Part shown: piece after piece, positions 1-8,483 of the stretch
Layout of the letters: the number at the start of each line of letters is the position of its first letter
How positions within the stretch are numbered: position 1 is the first letter of the stretch
Assembly: GCA_905221605.1 (NCBI GenBank)
Contig: CAJNDS010001380.1
Location: forward strand, 300,001-364,000
Reading direction: 5' to 3'
DNA length: 64,000 nt
DNA from: Symbiodinium natans
Lineage: Eukaryota > Sar > Dinophyceae > Suessiales > Symbiodiniaceae
Translations under genes and position numbers: made by a program
The notes under the pieces: model-generated
Database searches by the model: none
The model's input: only the letters and a program-made list of their open reading frames with translations
Told to the model about the DNA's origin: nothing

Positions 1-20
1 GGTTTAGGGTTTAGTTACCC

Positions 21-106
21 TACAACTTTATGACCCGTCCCTGGCGCCAACAGGCAGTGAGCATGAATGATTTCGTGGAAAAGCTGGATTCTTGCCTGCA
101 CAGAGG
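21..106 (+). CDS. exon-like island 1
   Basis: Open frame with residues such as VSMNDFVEKLDSCLH. A CAG acceptor at 51-53 could start the exon at 54; a GTTGGGG donor follows at 107. Heptamer sequence lies on both sides. No family recognised. Confidence 0.4.
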
Positions 107-195
107 GTTGGGGTTGGGGTTGGGTTAAGGGTTTAGGGTTTAGGGTTTTGGGTTTAGGGTCTAGGGTTTAGGGTTCAGGGTTTAGGGTTTAGGGC
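105..195 (+). repeat. degenerate TTTAGGG tract
   Basis: Starts as GGGTTGGGG variants and settles into TTTAGGG units, with one TCTAGGG and one TTCAGGG. Confidence 0.85.
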
Positions 196-203
196 TCTTA
201 CAG

Positions 204-288
204 GGCTTATGAGGTTTCCGTGGCCTATGACCCTCGGTCTTACGGGGAGCTGCAGGCTGCAGGGAGTTCTGACTGCTGCCATAAGTAG
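204..288 (+). CDS. exon-like island 2
   Basis: CTCTTACAG acceptor, then 27 codons (AYEVSVAYDPRSYGELQAAG...) to TAG at 286. A GTAGGG donor overlaps the stop at 285, so it may be an internal exon. Unknown product. Confidence 0.45.
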
Positions 289-310
289 GGTAAGCTATGT
301 TAGACCTGCA

Positions 311-996
311 CCCTCAACCCTAAACCCTGAACCCTAAACCCTAAACCCCAAACCCCTAAACCGAAATCCAAGCCCTACTCTAAACCCTAAACCCTAAACC
401 CTAAAGCCTTGACCCTGAGACCTAAACCCCCTAACCTTAAACCCTAGGCCCCTTAACCCTAGACCCTCACCCTCAACCCTGAACCCTCAACCCTAAACGC
501 TAAGCCCCTAAACCCTAAACCCCGAAACCGCAAATCCCTAAACCCCTAAACCCTAAGCCCTAAAAACCCTGAACCCTAAACCCTGAACCCTAAACCCTAA
601 ACCCTAATCCCTAAACCCTAAGCCCTAAACCCTAAACCCTAAACCCTAAACCCTAAGTACTAAGCCCCTAAACCCTAAGGCCCTAAACCCTAAACCCCGA
701 AACCCTAAACCGAAAATCCCTAATCCCTAAACCCTAAACCCTGAACCCTAAACCCTAACTCGTAAACCCTGCACCCTAAATCCTAAACCCTAAACCCCGA
801 AACCCCAAACCGAAAATCCCTAAACCCCTAAACCCTAAGACCTAAACCCTAAACCCTAAACCCCAAACCCTAGACCCTAGACCCTAAACCCTAAACCCTA
901 AACCCTAAACCCTAAACCCTAAACCCTGAACCCTAAACCCTAAACCCTAAACCCTAAACCCTAAACCCTAAACCCTAAACCCTAAACCCAAAACCC
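311..996 (-). repeat. long degenerate CCCTAAA block
   Basis: About 685 bp of CCCTAAA with many variants (CCCTGAA, CCCCTAAA, CCGAAA), becoming near-perfect after about 880. It is one of the longest telomeric blocks in the window. Confidence 0.9.
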
Positions 997-997
997 A

Positions 998-1072
998 AAC
1001 TTCGGGGAGGCGCCGCAACTCCTGGCCAACCTTCCGGTTGCATACGGGAGAGGTTGGGCATCAGGAGCTGGA
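998..1072 (+). CDS. exon-like island 3
   Basis: Open frame NFGEAPQLLANLPVAYGRGW between a CCCTAAA block on the left and a TTTAGGG block on the right. No clear acceptor. Unknown product. Confidence 0.4.
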
Positions 1073-1079
1073 GGGTTGG

Positions 1080-1370
1080 GGGGTTTAGGGTTTAGGGTTT
1101 AGGGTTTAGGGTTTAGGATGTTTCGGTTTAGGGGTTTAGGGTTTGAGGGTTTAGGGTTTAGGGTTTAGGGTTTAGGGTTTAGGATGTTTCGGTTTAGGGT
1201 TTTGGGGTTTAGGGTTCAGGGTTTTTCGGTTTAGGGTTTAGGGTTTTGGATTTTAGGGTGGCGTTTAGGGTTTTGGGGGGTTAATTGGTTTAAGGTTTAG
1301 GGGTTTAGGGTCCAGGGGTTTAGTTCTTAGGAGTGAGGAGTTAGGGTTTCGGGTTGAGGGTTTTGTAGGG
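1080..1370 (+). repeat. TTTAGGG block
   Basis: Perfect units mixed with GATGTTTCGG interruptions at about 1118 and 1183, then increasingly degenerate to 1370. Confidence 0.85.
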
Positions 1371-1563
1371 GTCGTTTTTTAAGGGATGTGTGTGCAGGGA
1401 CTCCTAGTAGAAGCGCCCCTTGTAATACAATATTCCCGATATAGCCCCCCCCCCCCCCCCTTATGTACCTTACGTAGTCCCTATATACCTAACCGAAACC
1501 CCTTACCTGAAAGGGTCCACCTAAGCATCACAGCCTTGCAGATCACACCCTTTGCTCCCGCAG

Positions 1564-1752
1564 TGGAGACTGCCATGGCAGAGGCAGCAATCACCGCACA
1601 AATTCGGCAGCTCAGGGCAGACTATGTGAACCACCTGGCCAAATTCTTGGACAAGCATCAAGTGGCAGCAGGGCAGTTGCCAGCGTAGCTGCTGCTGACC
1701 ATGGTGCAGGATGACACAATGTCCAGGGAGCTGGTGGCAGCTGCCAATGCCG
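1564..1752 (+). pseudogene. 189-nt exon-like island with one in-frame TAG
   Basis: CTCCCGCAG acceptor and GTTGAG donor bound a helix-rich frame (RQLRADYVNHLAKFLDKHQV). It is interrupted once, by TAG at 1686, and continues as LLLTMVQDDTMSRELVAAA. It is a nonsense-mutated exon or evidence that TAG is sense here. C15 lies upstream at 1446. Product unknown. Confidence 0.5.
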
Positions 1753-1824
1753 GTTGAGGGTTTGGCATTTGGGATTTGCAGCATGTCCTGGGTTTATTAA
1801 GGCTTTAGGCGCCCTGAAAGTTAA

Positions 1825-1995
1825 ACCCTAACCCCTCAAACCTAAAACCCTAAACCCTAACCCCAAAACCCCCTCAACCCGATCCCTAAACCCAAAAACC
1901 CTAACCCCAAAACCCCCTCAACCAGAACCCTAAACCCAAAAATCCCTAACCCCAAAACCCCCTAAACCCTAAACCCTAAAACCCTAAACCCTACG
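1825..1995 (-). repeat. CCCTAAA block
   Basis: Variant-rich units including CCCCAAAA and CCCTCAACC. Confidence 0.85.
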
Positions 1996-2016
1996 TCTGG
2001 TTTGGGGTTGTTCCAG

Positions 2017-2069
2017 GAGCCCCGATCGATCCAAAACAGCCGCTGACGCGCTTCGGATGCAGCCGGGGG
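2017..2069 (+). CDS. exon-like island
   Basis: TTGTTCCAG acceptor, frame PDRSKTAADALRMQPGG, then GTTGATG donor or TGA at 2072. CCCTAAA left, TTTAGGG right. Confidence 0.4.
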
Positions 2070-2132
2070 GTTGATGTATGTACTTGGGGTTCAGGGTTTA
2101 GGGTTTAGGGTTTAGGGTTCAGGGTGCAGGGG

Positions 2133-2192
2133 GACTACGGGACATGTGATTCGTGGCTTTCAGCGCCTTTCGGTCCAACATCGTTTTCGGGC
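2133..2192 (+). CDS. exon-like island
   Basis: Open frame DYGTCDSWLSAPFGPTSFSG. A competing acceptor (GGCTTTCAG) lies inside at about 2162. Confidence 0.3.
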
Positions 2193-2326
2193 TTAGGGTT
2201 TCAGGATCCTACACCCTAAACCCTACACCCTGAAAACCCTAAACCCTAAACCCTAGCCCTAAACCCAAAACCCTAACCCAAAACCCTAGCCCTAAACCCG
2301 AAACCCTAAACCCTCATCTTCTGAAG

Positions 2327-2390
2327 GTTGAAACTGCGGGAGATGCGGTCGGGCTCGGAGCGGCCGATTCGCTTCGACGTCGCCGGGGAG
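2327..2390 (+). CDS. exon-like island
   Basis: TTCTGAAG acceptor, 21 codons (LKLREMRSGSERPIRFDVAG), GTGGCG donor. CCCTAAA left, TTTAGGG right. Confidence 0.45.
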
Positions 2391-2506
2391 GTGGCGTGGG
2401 TTTGGGGTTTAGGGTTTAGGGTTTAGGGTTTAGGGCTTAGGGCTCAGGGCTCAGGGCTTAGGGCTTAGGTCAGTTTTTTTTTTTAAATCTAAGGCTTGTT
2501 ACTTGC

Positions 2507-2644
2507 TTCCATGGTCCCCTACCTTCTTTAAAGTTCTGAAGTCTGGGCCCTTAGGCTTTTTATAGGGTATATATACGTATGTAAGGGACGCATACGGATT
2601 CAGCCAATTCAGGGCCCATGTTAAGGGACCATGTTAACTACCCC
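2507..2644. mobile_element. M3 MITE copy
   Basis: Bounded by CCATGGTCCCCTACC and its inverse GGGACCATGTTAACTACC. Inside are the conserved 'GGGCCCTTNGG' core and a short TATATATACGTATG tract. About 138 bp; same family as 37454-37602. Confidence 0.7.
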
Positions 2645-2684
2645 AAGACAAGAGCCGGCGATGCGGGGGCGAGGTGGGGCGCTT

Positions 2685-2912
2685 AACCCTTAACCCTTAA
2701 TAGCCCCAAGCCCTAAGCCCTAAACCCTCAACCTTTCCACCACCCTATACCCTAAACCCTACACCCTAAACCGCAAACCCCAAACCCCAAACCCTAAACC
2801 CTAAACCCTAAACCCTAAACCCTAAACCCTAAACCCTAAACCCTAAACCCTAAACCCTAAACCCTAAACCCTAAACCCTAAACCCTAAACCCTAAACCCT
2901 AAACCCTAAACC
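2685..2912 (-). repeat. CCCTAAA array
   Basis: About 18 uninterrupted perfect units at 2786-2910 after a degenerate start. Confidence 0.95.
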
Positions 2913-2918
2913 CTAGCC

Positions 2919-2996
2919 TCAGGCCTCTTCGACCATCTCTCTGAGCTCCAGTGGCGCCCTTTGGGCATAGAGTTTAGTCCCAGCCACAAAGCTGCC
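2919..2996 (-). CDS. exon-like island on minus strand
   Basis: Minus-strand frame of 25 codons (VAGTKLYAQRAPLELREMVE) ending in TGA at 2919. CCCTAAA lies on both sides, so on its own strand it sits between TTTAGGG tracts. Confidence 0.4.
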   Translation of the reverse strand, partial: GSFVAGTKLYAQRAPLELREMVEEA

Positions 2997-3240
2997 CTAA
3001 ACCCTAAACCCTAAACCCTAAACCCTAAACCCTAAACCCTAAACCCTAGACCCTAAACCCTAAGCAACTCTAAGCCCCTTAAAGCCCTGCACCCACAAAC
3101 CTTAAGCCCGAACCCCCCAAAGCCCAAAACCCCAAACCCTACACGCCAACCCTCAAACCCCAAACAACCCTAAACCCTCCCCCAAACAACCCTAAACCCT
3201 AAACCCTAAACCCTAAACCCTAAACCCTAAACCCTGACCC
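2997..3240 (-). repeat. CCCTAAA tracts with degenerate middle
   Basis: Clean units at 2997-3062 and 3190-3235. The middle (3063-3185) is decayed C-rich heptamer sequence with no unique island. Confidence 0.85.
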
Positions 3241-3257
3241 CCCCAAACCCGGGCCAG

Positions 3258-3325
3258 GTCTTGGTTGGCGACCTGCGCCAGGCGACGCACCGCCTCCTGG
3301 CGCACGATCTTTGGGCGGACGCGGG
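3258..3325 (+). CDS. exon-like island
   Basis: GGGCCAG acceptor, frame VLVGDLRQATHRLLAHDLWA, GTGAAG donor at 3326. TGA follows at 3327 if unspliced. Confidence 0.45.
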
Positions 3326-3384
3326 GTGAAGTGGTTGTAAGGTTTAGGGTTTAGGGTTTAGGGTCTAGGGTCTAGGGTTAGAGG

Positions 3385-3600
3385 GTTTTGGATAGGTAAC
3401 CTTTATAATGTGTAGAAGACTACTATGTATATATATATATAAGGTTATCCTTTTTTGGGCTAGGGTGTTCAGCCCCTGAGATAGGATTTAGGTGTTTTTT
3501 TTTGTGAGGGGTTTTAGGGTGCTTTGGGTGTAGGGTCGGGTATATAGGGCTTCCAGGGCTTGTAGGGCTTAGGGGTTGAGGGGCAGAGAGGTGCATGGTG
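3385..3600. other. unique spacer
   Basis: T-rich sequence with a (TA)n run at about 3428 and degenerate heptamers. I see no convincing exon. Confidence 0.4.
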
Positions 3601-3680
3601 GCAACCCTAAACCCTAACCCCTAAACCCTAAACCCTAAAGGGCTCAGGGTTCTGGCGAAGGCCCCCATGCCCCCATGCAG

Positions 3681-3757
3681 AGCAGTTCTTGTTTGCCCCA
3701 GACGGGACGTGCTTCCTTCTCGTCTCGACTTCCCTTCCCCCACGGAATGACGCATAA
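3681..3757 (+). CDS. exon-like island
   Basis: CCCATGCAG acceptor, then QFLFAPDGTCFLLVSTSLPP and a TAA at 3755. The same frame continues sensibly past TAA (KRVPFTFLCCWTAQF). Confidence 0.45.
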
Positions 3758-3889
3758 AAGCGCGTTCCCTTCACCTTCCTGTGTTGCTGGACAGCTCAAT
3801 TTATCCCTGAACCCTGAACCCTAACCCTAAAGCCTAAACCCTAAACCCTCAAGCCTAAACTCTAAACCCTAAACCCTAAAGCCCCTAAA

Positions 3890-4003
3890 GCCAACGACCC
3901 AGGCCGATTTCCCGTCATCCTTGCTCGGAATGAGGCGTGGGTTGAGGGTCGGGGTTACCACGAGAGACCTGCAGATCCGGGGATGTTATTCCTAAACCCC
4001 TAA
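3890..4003 (+). CDS. exon-like island
   Basis: Frame ANDPGRFPVILARNEAWVEG continues about 37 codons to TAA inside the next heptamers. An internal CCCAG acceptor at 3898-3902 may be the true start. Confidence 0.4.
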   Translation, partial: ANDPGRFPVILARNEAWVEGRGYHERPADPGMLFLNP

Positions 4004-4167
4004 GCTAAAAAGGGCTCAAATCCTAGGGTTCAGAGTTTCAGGTTTAGGGCTAGGATTTAGGGTATAATGTTGGGGATGCGGATCAAAAAAATTATTTCGG
4101 ATCAAGAAAAAGTTTATTGAGGATCAAAAAATAATTTCTTCGGTTCTTCCGCTGGCGAGAGGGAACC

Positions 4168-4385
4168 GGAGGGAGGGAGGGAGAAAAGCAGGGAGGGAGG
4201 GAGAGAAGGAAGGGCGGAAGGACGAAAGGAAGGAAGGAAGGCAGGAAGGAAGGAAGGAAGGAAGCAAGGAAGCAAGGAAGCAAGGAAGCAAGGAAGCAAG
4301 GAAGCGAGGAAGCAAAGAAGCAAGGAAGGAAGGAAGGAAGGAAGGAATAAATCAAGAAATCAAGAAAGAAAGCAAGAAAGAAAGA
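4168..4385. repeat. purine microsatellite
   Basis: GGGA, GGAA and GCAAGGAA units make one strand almost pure purine. The S/F/L/P-rich minus-strand frames here are products of the repeat. Confidence 0.9.
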
Positions 4386-4421
4386 ACAATGAAATATATA
4401 ACAAAAAAAGAAGCAAGGAAG

Positions 4422-4775
4422 AAGTCGTGCCAGCTTGCTTCAAAGCATACGCATCTTTTCGAAACCCATTATGCGAGCATTGTGTTTGCAAATGGGGGGC
4501 GGGGCCCACCCCAACAACCCCCCGCTTCATTGAAGTCGTGCCAGCTTGCTTCATAGTATACGCGTTTTTCGACGCCTCTGGTGCGAGCCTGCACCCCCCT
4601 AACCCCCCGTTTTATTTTAAGTCGTGCCAAGTGCTTCAGCATACTTTCGAAACCCATGATGCGAGAATTCTGTTTGCGCATGGGGTGGGCGCATCCCCCC
4701 CAACCCCCCGCCCTTTTTCAAATCGTTCTGGCTTGCTTCAGAGTATACGCATTTTTTTGAAACTTCTGATGCCAA
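4422..4775 (+). repeat. four ~100-bp degenerate tandem repeats
   Basis: Units begin with 'GAAGTCGTGCCAGCTTGCTTC' variants near 4422, 4532, 4619 and 4720. Each carries CATACGCAT..TTTCGA and a CCAACCCCCCG block. Confidence 0.75.
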
Positions 4776-4788
4776 GATGCCAGCATTG

Positions 4789-4995
4789 ATTTGCAACCTC
4801 TGGAAACACAGAAATGCTGCTATGTACAGTATGTCCAGCCTCTGAAAGCGCAGAAATGCTGCTATTTACAGTATGTGCAGCCTCTGGAAACTCAGAAATG
4901 CTGCAGTGTACAGTATGTCCAGCCTCTGAAAGCGCAGAACTGCTGCTATATACAGTATCTGCAGCCTCTCTGAAAACTCAGAAATGCTGCGTGTT
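4789..4995 (+). repeat. 42-bp tandem repeat with 84-bp higher order
   Basis: Five units. Because 42 is a multiple of three, the + frame reads as 14-residue repeats (QPLETQKCCYVQYV / QPLKAQKCCYLQYV). Units alternate ETQ and KAQ, so the array grew as 84-bp dimers. The 60-codon frame starts with ATG at 4791; I do not claim it is expressed. Confidence 0.85.
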
Positions 4996-5199
4996 TTTTC
5001 GGTATTTAGAGCTTGCGAACGGCCAGAAATGCGGCATTTCTGAGCGTTTACAGCCTCCGCTCCGCTTGCAACAAGCCTTCGAAGCCTTCAGTAAATTATT
5101 TTTGATCCCAAATAAGTTTTTTTTGATCCGCCTAGAAAGAAGTTATTTTTTGATCCCGAATAAAATTTTTTTGATCCCCTACCCGGCCTAATGTTGCCC

Positions 5200-5460
5200 C
5201 CTCGTTAGCAAAAAAAACAGTCGAGGCTGGATTTGCTCCTGTTTAGTTGCTCCCGCGGGTTTATATGGTTTTAATAGGGAGGAGTTTAAAAGGGGCAGCG
5301 ATGCCCGGCAATTGATTTTCAAGGCGCGACACGTGGAGTTTTCTTGCGGCGCCCGGTCGATTTGACTTTAAACAGGGACCTGGTCTGCACCCCCGAACAG
5401 TCAGGGTGTCCTGAATACCCCAGCCAAATTGACTTTAACCAGGGCCCCTACGAAAAAGGG
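5200..5460. other. unique spacer
   Basis: Unique sequence. The phrase TTGACTTTAAACAGGG near 5350 recurs near 5427 as TTGACTTTAACCAGGG, a diverged duplication. No gene recognised. Confidence 0.4.
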
Positions 5461-5560
5461 TGAAACATTATGGGCCTGGCAAAACAGAAGGGGGTGGGCA
5501 ACAGGCCATATTCGCTACAGGCAAGCCCCTCTACCCCCTTCGACCGATGCCCACAAGCGC

Positions 5561-5662
5561 CGCAATCTTGAGCACTAGCTGGACTTCAGGGTTAGGGGTG
5601 GAAGAGTTGATCGCAATCTTGAGCACTAGCTGGACTTCAGGGTTAGGGGTGGAAGAGTTGAT
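5561..5662 (+). repeat. perfect 51-bp tandem duplication
   Basis: Two identical 51-bp copies (5561-5611, 5612-5662), hence recent. The length is a multiple of three and keeps an 84-codon frame open. Confidence 0.95.
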
Positions 5663-5772
5663 GAGTAAGGGTTTTGGGCTTCGCCCCTCCCCTCCCCCCC
5701 CCCCCGCCTATTGAGCTCACTGAACCCCCTAAACCCTAAACCGCAATGGAAGCCTTGAGGCCTGAATATCCG

Positions 5773-5858
5773 CTGTTTGCTTAAGAAACCCCAACAAAAT
5801 CACAAGAAAAAGAATCCCTATGTTGCCCTAAATAAGGAAGAACGCGTGTTTTGGTTTA
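5773..5858 (+). mobile_element. M5 MITE, right end replaced by telomeric repeat
   Basis: Left terminal repeat TTTGCTTAAGAAACCCC and the core CCCTATGTTGCCCTAAATAAGGAAGAA are present. The right terminal repeat should read TTTTGGGGTTCTTAAGC but becomes TTTTGGTTTAGGG at 5850. Confidence 0.65.
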
Positions 5859-5961
5859 GGGTTTAGGGTTTAGGGTTTAGGGTTTAGGGTTTAGGGTTTA
5901 GGGTTTAGGGTTTAGGGTTTAGGGTTTAGGGTTTAGGGTTTAGGGTTTAGGGTTTAGGGTT
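5852..5961 (+). repeat. TTTAGGG array
   Basis: About 15 perfect units with no variant. Confidence 0.97.
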
Positions 5962-5993
5962 TTGGGGAAGTAGGCATCCGAAGCATTCAGTTG

Positions 5994-6019
5994 CCCCCCC
6001 CCCCCCCCCCCCCCCCCCC
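5994..6019 (+). repeat. poly-C tract
   Basis: About 26 C in a row, 18 bp upstream of the acceptor of the next island. Confidence 0.95.
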
Positions 6020-6037
6020 GTCCCCGCACTCCGCCAG

Positions 6038-6076
6038 GTGAAGCTGTTCGTCATGGGCCAGCTGCTGGGACATTTT
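6038..6076 (+). CDS. 39-nt micro-exon candidate
   Basis: CTCCGCCAG acceptor, 13 whole codons VKLFVMGQLLGHF, GTATAAG donor at 6077. Both splice phases are 0, and the poly-C upstream would be its pyrimidine tract. Confidence 0.45.
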
Positions 6077-6080
6077 GTAT

Positions 6081-6260
6081 AAGGTTTAGGGTTTAGTTAG
6101 GGCTTAGGCTTTAGGGTTTAGGGTTTAGGGTTTAGGGTTTAGGGTTTCGGGTTTCGGGTTTAGGGGTTAGGGGGTTCAGAGTTTAGGGTTTCGGGCAAGC
6201 TTACAGTTTAGGGGTTCGGGATGTAGGGGTTAGGGCTTATAGGGTTTAGGGAGACCCATG
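6081..6260 (+). repeat. TTTAGGG block
   Basis: Five clean units at 6114-6148, otherwise degenerate. Confidence 0.85.
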
Positions 6261-6482
6261 TTTAGGGCTTGGGGGGTTCCAGACCAGGCAGCAAGCTTTT
6301 GGTGACAAGATCCCTACACATAACATTCCCTTCATTCAAGCCCAAAACCCTAAACCCTAACCTTTAAGCTCTTCGCACCTGCCGAAGCGTATTCTGCGTC
6401 CTAACCTTCACAGCATCTGCGCCACATTACAGCAAGCCCTAAACCCTAAACCCCAAACCCCAAACCCTAAACCCTAAACCCT

Positions 6483-6575
6483 GAGCTCGCCCGTCTCAGG
6501 CTGCTGGAGGATGATGCAGAGGCCCTGTTCGCCATTCGTGGAATCCATGCTGCCCGGCAGAAGTCTATGGGCATT
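6483..6575 (+). CDS. 93-nt exon-like island
   Basis: 31 whole codons (ELARLRLLEDDAEALFAIRG...) with GTATTG donor at 6576. Strongly helical composition. CCCTAAA left, TTTAGGG right. No family recognised. Confidence 0.5.
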
Positions 6576-6586
6576 GTATTGTTTCG

Positions 6587-6718
6587 GGTTTAGGGTTTAG
6601 GGTTTAGGGTTTAGGGTTTAGGGTTAGGGTTTAGGGTTTAGGGTTTAGGGTTTAGGGTTTAGGTTTTAGGGCCTGGAGGCTTGGGGCTTAGGGTTTGGGG
6701 TTTGGGGTTTGGGATGGA
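6587..6718 (+). repeat. TTTAGGG block
   Basis: About ten units with one six-base TTAGGG, then TTTGGGG variants. Confidence 0.9.
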
Positions 6719-6881
6719 GCAAGCCCAAACACCCCCCCAGGGCCTGAGTCTTCTGATTTCTTAGAACTACAAGACCTAGAGCCCTAAACCCTAAACCCTA
6801 AACCCGAAACCCTAAACCCTAAACCCTAAACGACCTAGAGCCCCAAACGTTTCAGGGTTTGGGGTTCTGGGTTGTAGTGCC

Positions 6882-6990
6882 CTACTTGGAGGTTCATGGG
6901 TACTTACAACACAGCTAGCAGTCTACTTGTAGCCCATTTAGAGGACTTAAGCGGCTCATAAGTACAGTCATAACTGGGTCAGAAGTACCC
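6882..6990 (+). mobile_element. M6 MITE, right-truncated
   Basis: Left terminal repeat CTACTTGGAGGTTCATGG. The right end is lost where CCCCTAAACCC begins. Confidence 0.6.
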
Positions 6991-7440
6991 CTAAACCCTA
7001 AACCCTTACCCCCAAACCCTGAGCCCTAAACCCTACACCCCAAGCCCTAAACCCTATTCCCTAAACCCTAAACCCTAAACCTTAAACCCTGAACCCTGAA
7101 CCCTGAACCTCCAAGTTCCCTAAACCCTAAGCCCTATACCCTAAACCCTAAACTCTAAACTCTAAACCCTAAACCCTGAACCCTGAACCCTGAACCCTGA
7201 ACCTCCAAGTTCCCTAAACTCTAAACTTTAAACCCTAAGCCCTATACCCTGAACTCTAAACTCTAAACCCTGAACCCTGAACCTCCAAGTTCCCTAAACC
7301 CTTAACCCCAAACCCTAAACCCCAAGCCCGCAACTCTAAACCCTAAACCCTAAACCCATACTCTAAATCCTAAACCCTAAACTCTGACCCCTGAACCCTG
7401 AACCCTGAACCCTGAACCCTGAACCCTGAACCCTGAACCT
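6985..7440 (-). repeat. CCCTAAA/CCCTGAA block
   Basis: Mixed units. The phrase 'GAACCTCCAAGTTCCCTAAA' recurs three times, so a piece of M6 end has been amplified with the telomeric units. Confidence 0.85.
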
Positions 7441-7466
7441 CCAAGTTTCCTGAGCGCTCTAAACTT

Positions 7467-7612
7467 CTACTTGCAGGCTCATGGGACTTATTAGCCAGTT
7501 ATAACTGTACTTATAACTGTATTATAAGCCCCTTAAGTGCCCTAATAGAGTTATAATTTGGGTAAGAAGTACAGTTTTAATTTGTTACCAAGTACCATGA
7601 ACCTCCAAGTAG
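7467..7612 (+). mobile_element. M6 MITE, complete, abutting an exon-like island
   Basis: 146 bp. Left end CTACTTGCAGGCTCATGG; right end CCATGAACCTCCAAGTAG is its inverse with two mismatches. Its last AG directly precedes the open frame at 7613. Confidence 0.75.
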
Positions 7613-7681
7613 GACGGCGCCACCATCAACTTCATGCCCGGGAAGAGGCGACTCGAGTCCAAGGCGACATCCGGGGCTGAG
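7613..7681 (+). CDS. exon-like island after M6
   Basis: 23 codons: DGATINFMPGKRRLESKATS and GAE, running into TTTGGGG. The acceptor AG would be supplied by M6. Confidence 0.45.
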
Positions 7682-7880
7682 GGTTTGGGGTTTAGGGCTA
7701 GGGTTTAGGGTTTGGGGTTTGGGGTTTGGGGGTTTGGGGTTCAGGGTTTAGGGTTAGGCGTTAGGGTTTAGGGTTTAGGGTTTGGGGTTTGAGGTTTGGG
7801 GATTAGGGTTTAGGGTTAGGCGTTAGGGTACAGGGACATTCAGGGACATTGAGGGGTTTTGGGGTTTGAGGTTGCGGGGT
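7678..7880 (+). repeat. TTTGGGG/TTTAGGG block
   Basis: TTTGGGG variants predominate. A 'GGTTAGGCGTTAGGG' phrase occurs twice. Confidence 0.85.
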
Positions 7881-8039
7881 GTTGGCGGCGGCAGCGGCCT
7901 CCTAAATCCCTGAGATGACTTAAACCCTAATCCCTAACCCCTAAACCAAAAAAAGCCCTAAACCCTAAACGGGTCTGGGGACGGGCAAGGTTGCGCACTC
8001 GAGCCTCTGAACCTTGAGTTGTGTGAGTTGTGTTGCAAC

Positions 8040-8220
8040 CCGAAAACCCGACCCTAAACCCTAAAACCCTAAGACCCTAAAACCCTGTACCCGAAACCCT
8101 AAAATCCTAGCCCTAAACCCCTAAAACCCTAAACAGTGAAGCCCTGAAGCCCTAAAGCCCTAAACCCTAAAAGCCTAAAGACTAGACCCTAAAAACGTAA
8201 ACCCCTTAAGCCCTAACACA
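8040..8220 (-). repeat. degenerate CCCTAAA block
   Basis: CCCTAAAA and CCCTAAAG variants mixed with unique bases. Confidence 0.8.
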
Positions 8221-8221
8221 C

Positions 8222-8296
8222 TTTGCCCTTCTGTCGCCTGGAGAAGGAGCCGTCCCGTGCGGAACCCAGTTTTGGAGAAGGGAGAGTTGGGCTTAG
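8222..8296 (+). CDS. exon-like island
   Basis: 24 codons, FALLSPGEGAVPCGTQFWRR, to TAG at 8294. No good acceptor seen. Confidence 0.35.
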   Translation, partial: FALLSPGEGAVPCGTQFWRRESWA

Positions 8297-8344
8297 CATC
8301 GGGGTCAAGGCTTCAGGGTTTAGAGGTTCAGGGTTCATCCGGAC

Positions 8345-8415
8345 AGGGTTTAGGGTTTAGGGTTTAGGGTTTAGGGTTTAGGGTTTAGGGTTTAGGGTTT
8401 AGGGTTTAGGGTTTA
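8345..8415 (+). repeat. TTTAGGG array
   Basis: About ten perfect units. Confidence 0.95.
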
Positions 8416-8483
8416 TGGAATTTACTTTCTTGTGCTCTGATGCTTGCTTTGATGTTTTTAAAGTTGCGCTGTTAGGGTTTAAG

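Larger units (their letters stand above)
4065..5196. mobile_element. 1.1-kb non-autonomous element with terminal inverted repeats
   Basis: Ends carry inverted 'GGATCAAAAAAATT' and 'GGATCAAAAAATAA' motifs (4079-4142 versus 5093-5178). An identical 8-bp TAATGTTG flanks both sides (4065-4072, 5189-5196), the target-site length expected of hAT transposons. No transposase is present. The interior is a purine tract plus two tandem repeat arrays. Confidence 0.65.

Noticed and set aside
1-1000. True chromosome end
   Set aside because: The first bases are TTTAGGG in inward-mixed polarity and tracts of both orientations continue throughout; no terminal homogeneous array.
4114-4355. Hydrophobic Leu/Phe/Pro minus ORFs
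   Set aside because: Translation of a GGAA purine microsatellite.
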